This document shows positions 1 through 13,123 of a DNA stretch of 37,905 bases, piece after piece (position 1 is the first letter of the stretch; every line of letters begins with the position of its first letter). The stretch covers positions 32,553 to 70,457 of the forward strand of contig MU619331.1 of NCBI GenBank assembly GCA_025201805.1, in the 5' to 3' direction. Made by a program: the position numbers and the translations under genes. Source of the DNA: Parasitella parasitica (lineage: Eukaryota; Mucoromycota; Mucoromycetes; Mucorales; Mucoraceae). The notes beneath the pieces were generated by a model. It did no database searches and was not told the DNA's origin. It saw nothing but the letters and a program-made list of their open reading frames with translations.

Positions 1-430
1 ATTTTTATGAGACCAGTGATTTGATAAATTCCAAATTGTGTCTGCGCACATAGCAAGTCATTGTTTAATGATGTCTTTTGCATTGAGAGTATGCATGTAT
101 GTCATTTCGAATTGATGATCTTCACTTTGGGACAGTGTGCCACTGATATTTATAGATGGCTGACTGGAGCATATTTATCCGAAGATACAAAAGAAAAGGA
201 TCATAAAACATCCGCCAATGTTACTTTATTCCACGTGGTACACTGCAAAATGAAAGAAAAAAAAAAAAAACTAATTCAACAACAGAAAGTTTAATTGTAC
301 TCGTTCTTCTTTTTTTTTTTTTTGGATTGAGTGATTCTGTTATTCTGTTATTCTGTTATTCTTTTCCTCTTTTCTTCTTTTTCCTCTTTTCCTCTTTCTT
401 CTTTGCTCTTCTAGTGTTGTTTACTATCAA
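1..430 (+). other. Upstream region of the flippase gene
   Basis: No gene is recognised here. An open frame from about 61 to 294 lacks a family resemblance and begins at TTG, so it is not called. The last 130 bases before the flippase ATG are strongly pyrimidine-rich on the plus strand: a T-run near 310-323, about three units of a TTCTGTTA repeat at 335-361, then CT-rich DNA to 416. This is common just upstream of fungal start codons and is likely the promoter and 5' UTR. Confidence 0.5.
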
Positions 431-3400
431 ATGAAATTCACAACTCGAGCCATCAACTTTGTCAAAAGAAACAAGAAAGCAGATGAGGACGACCAAGATG
501 ACGCCAATGACAACGATCAGCAGCAACAATTGCGACGCATGGAATCCACATCATCGTATATGCAGCAGAGAAGACACATCTACGTCAATATGAAGCTACC
601 ATCCTCAGAATACGACGACAAAGGAAATCAGATTCATCACAATTATGCCGGCAATAGAGTGCGAACAGCTAAATACACTCCACTTTCATTTGTGCCAAAG
701 AATTTGTTTGAGCAGTTTCGGAACGTTGCAAACTTGTACTTTTTATTCCTGGTCATCCTGCAGTGCATTCCTCTGTTTGGCGTGACAGAGCCTGCTGTGT
801 CTGCATTGCCGCTCATTTGTATCCTCATCATCACAGCCATCAAGGATGCTCTGGAAGACTGGAAGCGTAACCAAAGCGATGATAAAGTAAACAACTCTCA
901 TGTGCTCAAACTAACAAATTGGCGCAACGTAAATGTGCCTGAGATCCGAAAAGGAACATGGTATTTCCTGCATGTTGTTGCCGGATTCTTTGCAGTTATG
1001 TCAGGTGCTGATAACAAATATGCGCACAGCTATCGACAAGCCATTGCTCCATCAGCATCAGCATCAGCATCAGCGTCATCATCATCGGCATCATTATCCA
1101 TCAATGACCAACCTAATATCAAATCGTCAGAAGACCGCTTGCCTTTGACTGAAATAGAGCAAAATGAATTCCCACCGCCACCGCCACAATCACAATCACA
1201 GCTACAACTACCTACCAAAACGCTGATGAAAAGCGTCAGAGAACGATCAGATACCATTCGATCAGGTGTTTCTGGTATTTTTAGCAGGTCCCATAATAAC
1301 CACACAACCACCAATTTGGAGTTAGAGAAAAAGCCTTATCGTCCAGGTTCAATTCCACATTCTGTGTTATATCGTGTGTCGACAAAAGATTCTGCTGCTG
1401 CTGCCATGTCATCTCGCATCACTGAAGAAGGGCAAGAATATGAAGAAGTTGACAGAGCAACTTCGTCCCTGAGGCCAATGCCAAGTCATCATAATACTCA
1501 GCCGATCAAATGCGCTGATGGTTTCCCCGGAGACCCTCCCTCGGCAACATGTCAGGTGAAATGGGACAACGTCAAATGGAAAGACCTGAACGTTGGAGAC
1601 TACGTGTTACTAGAGGACAACCGAGATATCCCAGCAGACATAGTCGTACTGTCGACTTCAGAAGCAGACAATGTTTGCTATGTAGAAACTCAAAATTTAG
1701 ACGGTGAAACCAACTTGAAGCAGCGTCAAGGACTACCTGGCACATCTGGCCTGCGTACAGAACATGATTGCGAACGTGCTCGCTTTTACATTGAAAGCGA
1801 GCCTCCACATGTCAATATCTATCAATACAATGCAGTGTTGCGCTGGCAAATTGACGCAGACGAAGCAGACACCGTCCGATCGGGCGTATCACATGAAAAA
1901 GCGGATGCCGTAACATACAACAACATCCTGCTGAGAGGCTGTGTTTTGAGAAACACAAAATGGGCCATCGGTATCGTTGTTTATACCGGAAACGATACCA
2001 AGATTATGATGAACACAGGCCGCACACCCTCAAAGCGTAGCAAAATTGCCAAGGCTACCAACCCTCACGTAAGTATGGGGATCCACATGTGCCTGTTTCC
2101 TTTTATTAAGCTCTTTGTTTTCAGGTTATTGCCAACTTTTGTATTTTGGCTTTCATTTGCATCGTCAGTTCGATAATGGACAGTGTTCAGTTTCATGGAA
2201 AAGGCTCCTCGCGACATTTCGACTTTGGAATCGAAGGTTCAAATGCGTCCTATTCTGGTTTTGTTACATTTTGGTAAGTTTGCATATATGGCTATTTTTA
2301 CATATGCGTGTACTAAGGCATCCATGCACAATAAATAGGGTGACACTGATTTTGTACCAGAGTATTGTGCCTATTTCTTTGTACATCTCAGTCGAAATCG
2401 TAAAAACATTGGCGGTACGTACAAAGCAGTTATGCATGCACCATGACGTTATTTTTTTTTAATATCCCAAGTTTAGGCCTATTTCATCTTTGCAGATCTC
2501 GACATGTATCATGCTGAGACGGATACGCCCTGCATTGCAAAAACGTGGAATATTTCGGACGATCTTGGACAAATCGAATACATCTTTTCAGATAAAACTG
2601 GAACACTGACTCAAAATGTGATGGAATACAAAAAGTGCACCATCAACGGAGTTTCCTACGGCGCTGCTACAACAGAGGCTACAATGGGTGCACTAAAGAG
2701 ACAGCAAAGTCAGCGTAATTTTAGACAATCCACAATTGATGATACTCGATTTAGCATGAACGACCCTATTCAAAATGTTGGACCCGATGCCACTGAAATG
2801 GAGAAAATGAAAACCTCAATGTTTGAAAAACAGGCCATGCTGTACAAGAACCCTCATATCGGCGACAACCCAACATTTGTAGACCCTAAGCTATTCGATG
2901 ACTTGCAGGACGAATCGTCCGAGCAAGCTGCTGCCATCACCCTTTTCTACCAAACTTTGGCACTCTGCCATACGGTCATTGCTGAACGACCTGATAAAGA
3001 CAACCCAGATCGCATCGATTACAAGGCACAATCACCTGATGAAGCTGCGCTTGTTGCAACAGCAAGGGATATGGGCTTCGCTTTTCTGGGTCGCGATACC
3101 AACAAGCTGTCCATCAGAGTCAAAAGCGAAGAAAAGACCTTTACACTTTTGAACGTCCTAGAGTTCAATTCGAATAGAAAGCGTATGAGCGTCATTATCA
3201 AGCCATCCGACAGTGATCGTATTGTGTTACTTTGTAAGGGTGCTGATTCTGTCATTTATGAGCGTCTATGTGCCGATTTTGGTCACCAACACGAACTGGA
3301 AAAAAAGCAGCAAGAGTTACGAGATGCTACTACCACGGATTTAGAGCGATTTGCCAATGAGGGTATGTTTGTGATGCATAAATTTCTAAAGTCTTCTAAA

Positions 3401-5104
3401 TTTGACCCTATACATAGGCCTTCGTACACTGTGTTTATCGTATCGCTTCATTTCTGCCGAAGAATACAAGCCGTGGAACAGAAGGTTTCAGGAGGCGGCC
3501 GCCAGTATCCACAATCGCGAAGAACGTCTAGACGCAGTCAGCGAAGAGATTGAGCAAAATATGCTGTTGATGGGTGGGACAGCTATTGAGGATAGACTGC
3601 AAGAAGGTGTTCCAGAGACCATTGCTGAGCTCACCAAGTCTGGCATTAAACTGTGGGTGCTCACCGGTGACAAGACCGAAACTGCCATCAACATCGGATT
3701 TGCCTGCAATCTATTGACCACTGATATGGAGCTGCTTATTTTGAAGACAAGTAACCGTGCTGATACTAACCAGCTACTGGATGACACTCTGAGAAAGCTT
3801 GACAAAGAGGCTGAGACTGAAGCAGAAGCTGCAATAGGTGCGAGAAAATACGCTTTGATTATTGATGGCACTACCTTGAAGTACGCCCTGGAGAATGCTA
3901 CTCGCGATAAAGTGCTTGCGCTTGGTATGCGCTGTACTAGTGTCATTTGCTGTCGTGTTAGCCCCAAACAAAAAGCCCAAGTTGTAAATCTCGTCAAGAA
4001 GGGATTGAAGGTCATGACATTAGCTATTGGCGATGGCGCTAATGATGTGTCCATGATTCAAGAAGCTAATGTAGGCATTGGTATCTCTGGTGTTGAAGGC
4101 CGTCAAGCAGTGATGGCTTCTGATTACGCTATTGCTCAATTCCGCTATTTAAGAAAGTTGTTGCTGGTGCATGGCCGTTGGTCCTACCTTCGCATTGCTG
4201 AAATGATTATGGGCTTCTTTTTCAAGAATATCGTTTGGACTTTTGTCTTGTTTTGGTACCAGATCTTTTGCCAGTAAGCGCTTTGTTGAGGTGTGTCGAT
4301 TAGACAGGAAACTAATAATTATGTAACAGGTTTAATGGCTCTATGATGTTTGATTACTCATTGATCACTCTATACAACCTTGTATTTACATCTCTTCCCA
4401 TCATCTTTCTTGGTATCTGGGACCAGGACCTGAATGCAAAATTATCTCTCAAGCATCCTCAATTGTACCGTATGGGCATAAGAAATGACAAGTTCAAAGC
4501 ATGGCGATTCTGGTTAACCAGTGTAGACTCCGTCTTTCAGTCAGTTGTGTGCTTCTTCTTCCCCTACATGTTACTTGTAGCAGGTGGCATTGACCCTAAT
4601 GGCTATGATGCTAATGGCTTGTATGAGATTGGCACGATTGTATCGGGTATTTCCGTGTGTGTTGCCAATTTCTTTGTCGTGTTTTCCCTGTACAGCTATA
4701 CTTGGCTCCATGCTGTTGTAAATGGTTTGTCCATCCTCGTTTATTATGCGTTTGTTGCTGTATATTCTCAGTTCAATACCTTTATCTTTGCTGGGCATCT
4801 GCGTTTGCTCGGTACTGGTTCCTACTGGCTTGTACTCATCCTAACCTGCGTTGCCTGCTTCATTCCTCGCGTAACTGCTAAACATTATTTGCACCAGTAT
4901 CACCCGTATGATAATGATATCATCCGTGAAATTGAACTAGTAATATACAATGGCATAAACGGTCGAGATGATGAAATACCTTGTGAAGATATAGTTGACG
5001 TTGATGAGGAGCTGGCCTCAAGATCAACACCGTATTCACTGTGTCAAGATCGCAGAGAAGAACCGTCTTTACAAAAACAGCAACAGCTAGAACAGGCCGA
5101 ATAA
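431..5104 (+). CDS. P4-type ATPase, DNF1/DNF2-like phospholipid flippase
   Basis: ATP-driven lipid flippase that moves phospholipids from the outer to the cytosolic leaflet of plasma or endosomal/Golgi membranes, normally with a Cdc50/Lem3 subunit. Six exons were inferred: 431-2068, 2125-2273, 2339-2414, 2477-3362, 3418-4273 and 4330-5104. All junctions are GT-AG and phase-consistent, giving about 1459 aa (yeast Dnf1/2 about 1570-1610). Landmarks: first membrane pair about residues 90-145; dephosphorylation loop DGET at 424-427; phosphorylation motif DKTGT with Asp660; nucleotide-binding QSPDEAAL; hinge GDGANDVSMIQ with Asp1122; C-terminal membrane bundle in exons 5-6. Between the second helix and the actuator domain lies an insert of about 230 residues with Ser-Ala and Pro/Gln runs. 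The local sequence around the DKTGT motif and CTINGVSYG is DNF1/2-like rather than DRS2- or NEO1-like. A poly(A)-signal-like AATAAA lies at 5231. Confidence 0.93.
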
Positions 5105-6261
5105 ACTTATCCGCCTCGCCAAGTTCTTTTCATCTTGGAGCAAAAATGATCTATTGCTATATATTACTACTACGCCTTTAATTATTTATTTATTTTTGTA
5201 TTGTACTTGTGCTAATGTAAAAGTATACCTAATAAAACTTGTTCAATGTATTATAATTTAAAGCAATTAGTTTAGACATATTGCAGTGTCAGTTCAGAAA
5301 AAGCTGAAGCTCTTGTAAGGCAGTTCAGGTCGTTTTTGTTCAGAAATGATAATTGGTTCGGGAGAAGGTCCATATCTAGCAATTGCTGTAGAATCTTGAT
5401 CCTTATAAAAACTTGTAGCATGTGCTTACTTGCTCCTCATCTTTGGAATATTTCTTCATAATGACTTTCATGCATCTATATGGTTTTGACTTGGAATCAC
5501 TACAAAATGATAATATACGGATACAGTATAGCAAGCCATATTCCGAAAGATTCGTGTTGTAATCATTGTAATATTTCACGACCAAGATGTGCTTTTCACC
5601 ACCCTTATTGGATATAATTTTGCTATATATTGGTCGGATTAAAATAAAGCTGATAATGGGCGATATATACCGCACTGTGGTATGTTGCCGACCACAGGAT
5701 AATTACAAGATTGTTCGGCTAAATAGGATTAGTGTGACATAAAATGATATGAACACCTCCATTTGAAGTATACATCTATGAAGTAACATGGAAGACCAGA
5801 ACTTGTTATCAGTTCATAATCACTAGTAATTTATGTATATATATCCAAGTATTTGCGCTGTTGTACATCCAAAATTTGCAAATCTATTTACATTGATCGG
5901 CTCAACAAGTAGACATCTATGATCGGTGCAGCACGAAACAAATAAACACTGTTAAGCGTGTAACTCCTATAATAAAGATGCCAAAAATACCGTTATTGCT
6001 ATTGCATTGCATCTCTGAAACTGTCGACCTGATTGAAAAATATAGGAATCCGCATAATGTATATCAACACAAGGGAGCTTAAGCAATTCCTCGAACACCC
6101 CAGAGACAGCTGATGCTACAATTGGATAAATGTTTCGCAAGAGGAATTCAATATCCGTATTGCTTGGCATTGACGTTATGAATACGGTATATATTCTGCA
6201 ACAATCCTTTCTCAACTATTTCCTTCCTCTTTCTTTTTTTTTCGTTTATTTTTTTGTAAGA
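5105..6261. other. Intergenic, AT-rich
   Basis: It holds the flippase 3' UTR (AATAAA at 5231), a possible minus-strand coding remnant at 5294-5675 (listed separately), and the promoter of the next plus-strand gene. The last 50 bases before 6262 are T-rich. No other gene is recognised. Confidence 0.5.
5294..5675 (-). other. Possible minus-strand coding remnant, unidentified
   Basis: A frame open from 5675 down to 5403 ends in a segment that reads like coding sequence (KPYRCMKVIMKKYSKDEEQ at about 5486-5430). Directly after it is a perfect donor (GTAAGC, from 5429). Twenty-eight bases later an AG is followed by a second, differently phased frame (about 35 residues, ending at the TGA at 5294-5296) that also looks coding. 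Twenty-eight bases is too short for the introns seen in this window, so a frameshifted or decayed gene is the better reading. No family was recognised. It could also be chance. Confidence 0.2.
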
Positions 6262-8065
6262 ATGGAGAAATTATCTAAAGCTGAATACGTTGCTGTGCCT
6301 ACCAGCGACACTGAACGTGAAGTAGGATTGCCTCCTTATGAAGAGCAAGAAGCTATTACTGCCGACAAGTCAAAGAGTAATTCATATAAACGCATTTCTG
6401 TCATGCTGTCATGGCCCACTGACCACCTTGCAATTTCAATGTAGGCCGTAGACGTTTCAGATTCTTGTTGATCGGTGGTGCCGTTACTCTCTTGGGTTTG
6501 ACCCATCTTTGCACTTCTGGAGCCCTTGGTGGGTCCAATGTAAGTATATTGAAGATAAGATGATAAACCATTATGTTATTAATCACTCGGCAAACAATAG
6601 AGTATTAGTGATATTGTAAGCAAAGCTAAATACACAGCAATTATTATAGAATAGAGTTATTAATCTGTTAGTTAGGATCTTTTCCCTGAAAATGCTCCCG
6701 AGCCTTGTGCTGTAAGACATTTGGATCAATATAAAGAATTAAAACACCATATGGATACCTTGGGATATTCTTTCGGTGGACCTCACCATGCCCTTTCGGG
6801 CGCCCAAGCTGCTGAAGAATACAGACCTCATTGTAAGCACCGCAAAGATTTCAAGGAAAAGCACTACAAGAGTCATGATGAGTTAGTCTCTGGTCGAGAT
6901 GAAGAGAAGCCTCATCATCATGCACAAAGTAGCGACCACCACGGCCACCATAAAGATGAGCAAGTTCACTCTCATGGTGAAGGCCATCATTGCTCTCAAC
7001 ACCATCGAGAAGAAAGTGCTATTCAGAAGCATGATGGTGGCCATAAGAAACATGAGCCTTTCTGTAAGGCTGAAGACCTTATCTCTAAATTTTCCGTCTT
7101 TGAATTCTCTCCCGAGCAATTCAAGCGTGCTGCTATCTTCTCTGACGGCTTCTTTGACAGAGGCAGCCATATTGTTCTATCCAAGTCTACCGACGACTCT
7201 CTCAAGAACGTCAGAGTAAATGTCACTGTATCTGCTGGTCGTGACGATCTTGCTCAAGAGGTCAAGGTATCTGCTTTTGATCATGATGGCGAATACTCTG
7301 TTCAAGTTGAACATGGTCATTTCCATCGACCTCATCGCTATGCTCTTCAGAATATCAAAAAAGGCAAAAAAGAAAAGGGTCACAAGAAGAAAAACTGCCT
7401 CATCTATAATGTTGCCGTCGAATTTCCTTCCAACCTTGATTACTTTGACCAACTTAATGTCAAGGCCAAGGATGGTTTCTTCAAGGGTGATAAAGACATT
7501 GAAGGCGTCGAATTTGGCTCTATCAAAGCTGGCATTGGCCGCGGAGCCATTATATTTGATGTAAATGCAAAATTTGCACATAACTTCATATTCCTTTTTA
7601 CTAACATCGATGTCACAGGGCTTGAAAGCAAAGAACTTGTTGCTCGGTGTCTTCAGAGGTGTTGTCATGGGCACTTATCAACCTAGTGAGACCTTCTCTG
7701 CTGGCACAGTTCACGGTGCTTCCAAGGTCAAGATTGAACCTACCGGCGAAAATATTAACATTACGGCTTCTTCCATTTTTGGTCCTGTCTCTGTAGATAT
7801 TGTAAGCGCTTTATAGCATTTTGTGCACTGTAATAGAAGACTGATTTAATTTTTAATTCAGCCCGCTGATAGCTATAAGGGTAGATTCACACTTTTCAAT
7901 CTTTTTGGTGAAGCTTCTACTATCGAAGCACCCAATCCAGAAGACATCCATGTCCAAAAGTTCGAGCCTACTTTAAAATCTGGCTATTTCAAGGAAGATA
8001 ACAAGCAATCCCACATTGTTGTCGCTGCCAAGCTTAAGGGTGGTGAGAGACTCACCTTTTACTAG
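6262..8065 (+). CDS. Histidine-rich single-pass membrane protein with a DUF4097-like beta-repeat region
   Basis: Function unknown. Five exons were inferred: 6262-6376, 6445-6539, 6676-7560, 7619-7801 and 7862-8065. The introns are GT-AG and phase-consistent, giving 493 aa. The ATG at 6262 was chosen because it follows a T-rich leader and opens a hydrophilic N-terminus. Residues 1-42 are cytosolic-looking and carry LPPY (an LPxY motif of the kind bound by Rsp5-type WW domains, at 23-26). An Arg cluster (40-44) precedes one membrane helix (about 43-66), suggesting type II topology. A His-rich stretch lies around residues 146-195 with many HH/HxH pairs. The remainder is repeated short beta-strand-like segments (for example NVRVNVTVSAG, FNLFGEAS) that resemble the DUF4097 putative-adhesin fold. 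That match is from memory and uncertain. The His region could bind Zn, Cu or Ni. Confidence 0.8.
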
Positions 8066-8415
8066 GTTCATAAACATTAAAATAGATAAAATGATAAATT
8101 TTATCATCCATTCTCTATCAAACCTTTTGTACATTTTTTTCTTTTCCACTAAATCATAGTACAGTACAGTGCCTGGAACCTGGAATCTACCAGAAGCTGA
8201 TTATGAAGCTTAACTTTTTTAGTAACATTACCCTCTATTTTTCGTTCTATTTTACATGTCAAGTATTAAAATTACAAAAAAATAAGAACTTTCGAACTGG
8301 CATTGAGCATAATTATAAGCAATAATGGTAAAAGGGCTTCTCTGTCACTAGCAATTAGCAACTTATGAATTATTAACAAATAACAAGGGGTTGTTGCAGC
8401 AAAACATTGTATTTA
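8066..8415. other. Intergenic, AT-rich
   Basis: This is the 3' flank of the His-rich membrane protein gene, AT-rich throughout. No gene or RNA feature is recognised before the minus-strand pseudogene begins at 8416. Confidence 0.4.
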
Positions 8416-9812
8416 TTAATAATCCTCTTCTACTTCCATCTCGATGGGCCACACCTTTTTGATCTTATTACTATTAAGAAAGCTATACCTGTGGCATCAA
8501 AATAGTTGCTTATAGAGCTGTGTCAAGTACTAGAATTGATATTGACGTGATACCATCTCCAGATAGACGTTTTTTACAGCTTAAAAGCAAGAATTTTAGC
8601 TTCGTGTGCCATTTTTGATTGATTTTCATAATCTAAAGTGCCCTGAAAACACCAGAAATAGTATCCATTGGGAAAAAACTATATTATATATGATTTTGGT
8701 ACAATTTGAGCATGATTTTTTTTTCGATGCAAAATGACGGATTTTTTCGATTTTTTCCTTGTATCCACACATCCAAAATCATCGATTACGCATTATCCTC
8801 AATTTTGACCCTAAAAATGCAACTTTTTACTATGGCATATATTGGAGGAAAATGATCGTAAAAGACCAACCCTTGATCTCAAAGACTAAAAATGCCCACT
8901 GATTAAGCAAAATATCGACTTTTCCCTCTTTATCTGTTTTTGAGATTTTTCGGCAGAATTCCTTCCATAGGCATACGGGGATTATGAAAATAACACCATC
9001 GTGTAGCGTGCCCAAATGTACCGCTATTATCATAGACTGACAGCCGTGGTATGCATAGTATCGGAGGATGATATCTTGCCTCAAATGAGTAATTTTGATT
9101 TTGTTTTGTCCAAATGGAGATTCTGAAAGAATTTTCTCTTCCTAATTTTGGACGCGTTTAATCTCCGCTATTAAAGAAAAATAGTGCTTTTTTGAAGAAA
9201 GCATTAGCTTTGAGAAGCCATAGCTTGCCCAGTTTAGAAGAAAAACAACCACGACTTGGTTTATTTAAATGATGTGCTTCTTTGCTTTCTAATGGTAGCA
9301 CTTTTATATCTTTACCTAGCTTGAGATTCTTACGCTCCGATTTTGAAAGATACTTTTCCGAAAAAAGCCAGAAAAGTCGCTAAATTCATCTGATGTCAAC
9401 TTAAAAAGTACAAAAACTTGCTCTAAGCTATGCAAATATATAATAAAAAGGTATCTTATGGTCTTATGCATTACTTTGAATTATTTTTTGTGTTTGAGAT
9501 CGCTAAACATTGTTTTTTTTTTACAGTTTTCGTCTTTTTTCTGACAATAACACACTGAAGTTCGCTTGACCAAAAAAAAAAAAAAAATCAGGAGCCTAAG
9601 ATCTACGATGGCTTTACAAAGACGCACACTTTTGAACCATTCCAATATTATGGAAAATATGGCATAGTTTTGACTAGCTGTTCTACTGTGCAACTGAATA
9701 TAGAAAACCCTGCTTGGTACTTGCCTGATAAGAGACCCTCTACACTAGAAGATGCCAGATCACCTGAAGATATAAAAAAGTCCCAGAGAAACGGAAACAA
9801 TCTGCCACCAGG
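8416..9812 (-). pseudogene. Decayed gene of an unidentified protein family
   Basis: Several consecutive minus-strand pieces read as protein but change frame or hit stops. In 5'-3' order: 9800-9648 (SSGDLASSSVEGLLSGKYQA, ending at a stop after MPYFP); 9647-9606 (YWNGSKVCVFVKPS); about 9365-9158 (KYLSKSERKNLKLGKDI to FFFNSGD stop); 9143-8830 (KILSESPFGQNKIKITHLRQ onward); about 8680-8574 (NGYYFWCFQGTLDYENQSK to AFKL stop); 8572-8510 (KRLSGDGITSISILVLDTAL stop); and a tail KKVWPIEMEVEEDY with TAA at 8416-8418. The pieces are collinear and on one strand, as expected for a single former gene. I do not recognise the family. A frameshift at the A-run 8570-8575 and at least four in-frame stops argue against an intact spliced gene. 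Exact 5' limit unknown. Confidence 0.5.
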
Positions 9813-11324
9813 ATAACACACTCACTTAAAAAGAATTATCTTTATAGAAATGTTATGAAATCTCAAGGACATAAATGTGTTTATCTTTAAACTTGCTCTC
9901 CGTTCCTGAATCTAATTGGAGGCTTTTGATCCAAAGTCAACAGATACACTTGCAACTAAAATCACAGATGTTTGTCAATAGAAAACCATGACTTCTTTTA
10001 AAAGACTACCTTAAACTTAAAGATAAGATGTAGATAGCTTATTTTACTACACATTCTCTTTGTATTTTCACTATGAATGAAATAAACCGATTACTCTTTC
10101 TCTCTAAACATGGAACGAAATCTTTTTAGGCAGACATTTCTCTCCTCTCAAAAACTTCTTAGCTTTTATCAGAGATAAAAGGTTTGTTACCAGAAACCTT
10201 AATATATATTATCACAATCACAATAACAGTACACTGCCATCGTTTCCTACTTTTTGGGCGGTCTCATTTTTTTTTGACTATTATAACGATGCTTCATTAA
10301 CTGTTACAGGTGCTGTACAGAGAATTGAATGATTAGTTAATGCCTCAACCATCTTTTGTTTGTTTCTAGTGTATATAAGAGAGAAACTGCATTATTAATC
10401 AATCAAAATTTTTTATCTTTATATCTCGGAGAAGTCTCTGCTATCTCAGCGAATTCAAAAATGCAAAACATATGAGCCATTGATTTAAAGCTTTGTAGCT
10501 GTATACTCCCACAGTATCGTGCCTCGTATCTTTCATCGCACCAAGTTTTAATAGATTTGTTTATTTATCAAGTCCTATATTGTGAGACCATTGATTAGAG
10601 GTACTAGATGCATTTTTTCGAAAAAAAAAAAAAGGTTATGCAATACCTAATGCTCACAAAAATGCAATGGATATTATATAATCCCAGTGCCTTTATCAGG
10701 AACTTCCAATGCCTTTTATATAATGTCTTCGGACGCCAATTACGTCAACGATGTTAACATGTACGTCGACTGCATAATGATTTTTTACGCTAATGATTCA
10801 CTATTATTTTAGACCCGCCATATGTCAAATACATGCCCGTTGCCCATTCTATATTACTGTCCGTTATTATCATGTTCGTTCTATATACTTTGGTCCAATA
10901 AACTAGTATTTTCTTTTCATATAAGCGCTTCAAATGTTACAAAAAAAAAAAAAAAACTCTTAATTTTATGTTTGTGTCTTCGGACTTATTTAGTTTTAGA
11001 GCTAACGATAACAGGAATATTAACTTTTAATTTTCGAAAAGAATGAGGATATTGGCTTGAAATATAAGATAGAATTTGGTACAGCAAAATAATTGATATC
11101 TTCATTTGATTTTTAATCGTCTAGATTATTAATTAAATTCTTCATCTCAGTTGAGTGAAACAATCCCCTAGAGCGTTTAGCGAATAGGGTGCTATGGAAG
11201 CAATACTGGCAGAAAATATTATTGGGCAATCAGAAACCATGGCAGCAACCATAAGGTATATAAGCTTCCACGTTGAGATCTACAAAGCACTAAAATTATA
11301 AAAAAATACAATTCATTTTTTAAA
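9813..11324. other. Intergenic, AT-rich
   Basis: No gene is recognised. It contains homopolymer runs (A-runs near 10620 and 10940) and many stops in all frames. The last 100 bases are the promoter of the next gene, with TATATAA at 11257-11263. Confidence 0.4.
11257..11264 (+). promoter_or_regulatory. TATA box of the cysteine hydrolase gene
   Basis: TATATAAG lies 61 bases before the ATG at 11325. The spacing is plausible for a short 5' UTR. A GGGCAATC element about 30 bases further upstream may be CCAAT-like. Confidence 0.5.
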
Positions 11325-11885
11325 ATGCAAGAAGCTCTTATTATCGTTGACGTTCAAAATGACTATTTCCCCGGTGGAAAATTGCCTACTTGGAGGCCTG
11401 AAGAAACTGCTAATGAGATAAAGAAGATTTTGGACAAATTTAGACAAGATGGCAAAGAAGTCATCCACGTTGCTCATCACGTAACACCTGAAGTGGAAAA
11501 AGTTTTGCCTATCTTGAAAAAGGGTACTCGAGGTGCAGAGTTTCACGAAATAGTCAAGCCATTAGCTTCTGAAAAGGTTATCTACAAGAATTATTCTGAC
11601 AGCTTCGTTGCTACCGATCTTAAGGAGTATCTTTTGAGCAAACAAATTGATACAGTCATTGTCGTGGGCATGATGATGCACAACTGTGTAAATGCTACAG
11701 CTTATTCTGCGACTGATGAGGGTTTCAAGACGATTGTTGTGGCTGAGGCTGTCAATACTATGGATCAGGAAATCTTTGGTGAAGTTATCCCGGCTGAGAC
11801 TATTTGGAAGAGCTTTTTAGCAGGTATTAAATTTGCTTATGCTCAGGTCAAGAGAGTAGATGATATTTTGAATGGAAATTACTAG
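11325..11885 (+). CDS. Isochorismatase-family cysteine hydrolase (nicotinamidase-like fold)
   Basis: An intact single-exon gene of 186 aa. The family hydrolyses amides or enol ethers such as nicotinamide, isochorismate or N-carbamoyl compounds. The substrate cannot be told from sequence. The triad is visible: Asp9 in VDVQNDYF, Lys88 in IYKNYSDSF, and Cys121 in GMMMHNCVNATA (the usual cis-peptide/nucleophile loop). No signal peptide or targeting region is seen, so it is probably cytosolic. The length is that of compact bacterial-type members. The absence of introns contrasts with every other intact gene of comparable size here except the plus-strand secreted and membrane proteins at 22.6-24.4 kb. 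Poly(A)-like AATAAA is at 11924. It converges on an OYE pseudogene. Confidence 0.88.
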   Translation: MQEALIIVDVQNDYFPGGKLPTWRPEETANEIKKILDKFRQDGKEVIHVAHHVTPEVEKVLPILKKGTRGAEFHEIVKPLASEKVIYKNYSDSFVATDLKEYLLSKQIDTVIVVGMMMHNCVNATAYSATDEGFKTIVVAEAVNTMDQEIFGEVIPAETIWKSFLAGIKFAYAQVKRVDDILNGNY

Positions 11886-12000
11886 TCTGATTCAACATTT
11901 AGCGTATAATCGAAATGTATAAAAATAAATCCTACTGGATGCAGTTGTTTTAAACAGTACAAAAATATGCTTTGTTTATTTTTGCATAATATACATGTTA

Positions 12001-13081
<1,081 letters not shown>

Positions 13082-13123
13082 TTTTTGATGGTTGTTTGAT
13101 TTTCTGACATTTAGTCTTTCTAT

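Noticed and set aside
61-294. 77-residue open frame at the left edge
   Set aside because: It starts at TTG, has no domain-like features and lies in the flippase promoter region.
937-1003. Apparent intron in the flippase exon 1 (GTAAAT...TTTGCAG, about 67 nt)
   Set aside because: Removing it shifts the frame into a short run that ends at a stop near 1148, whereas keeping it leaves the exon open through to the conserved DGET domain.
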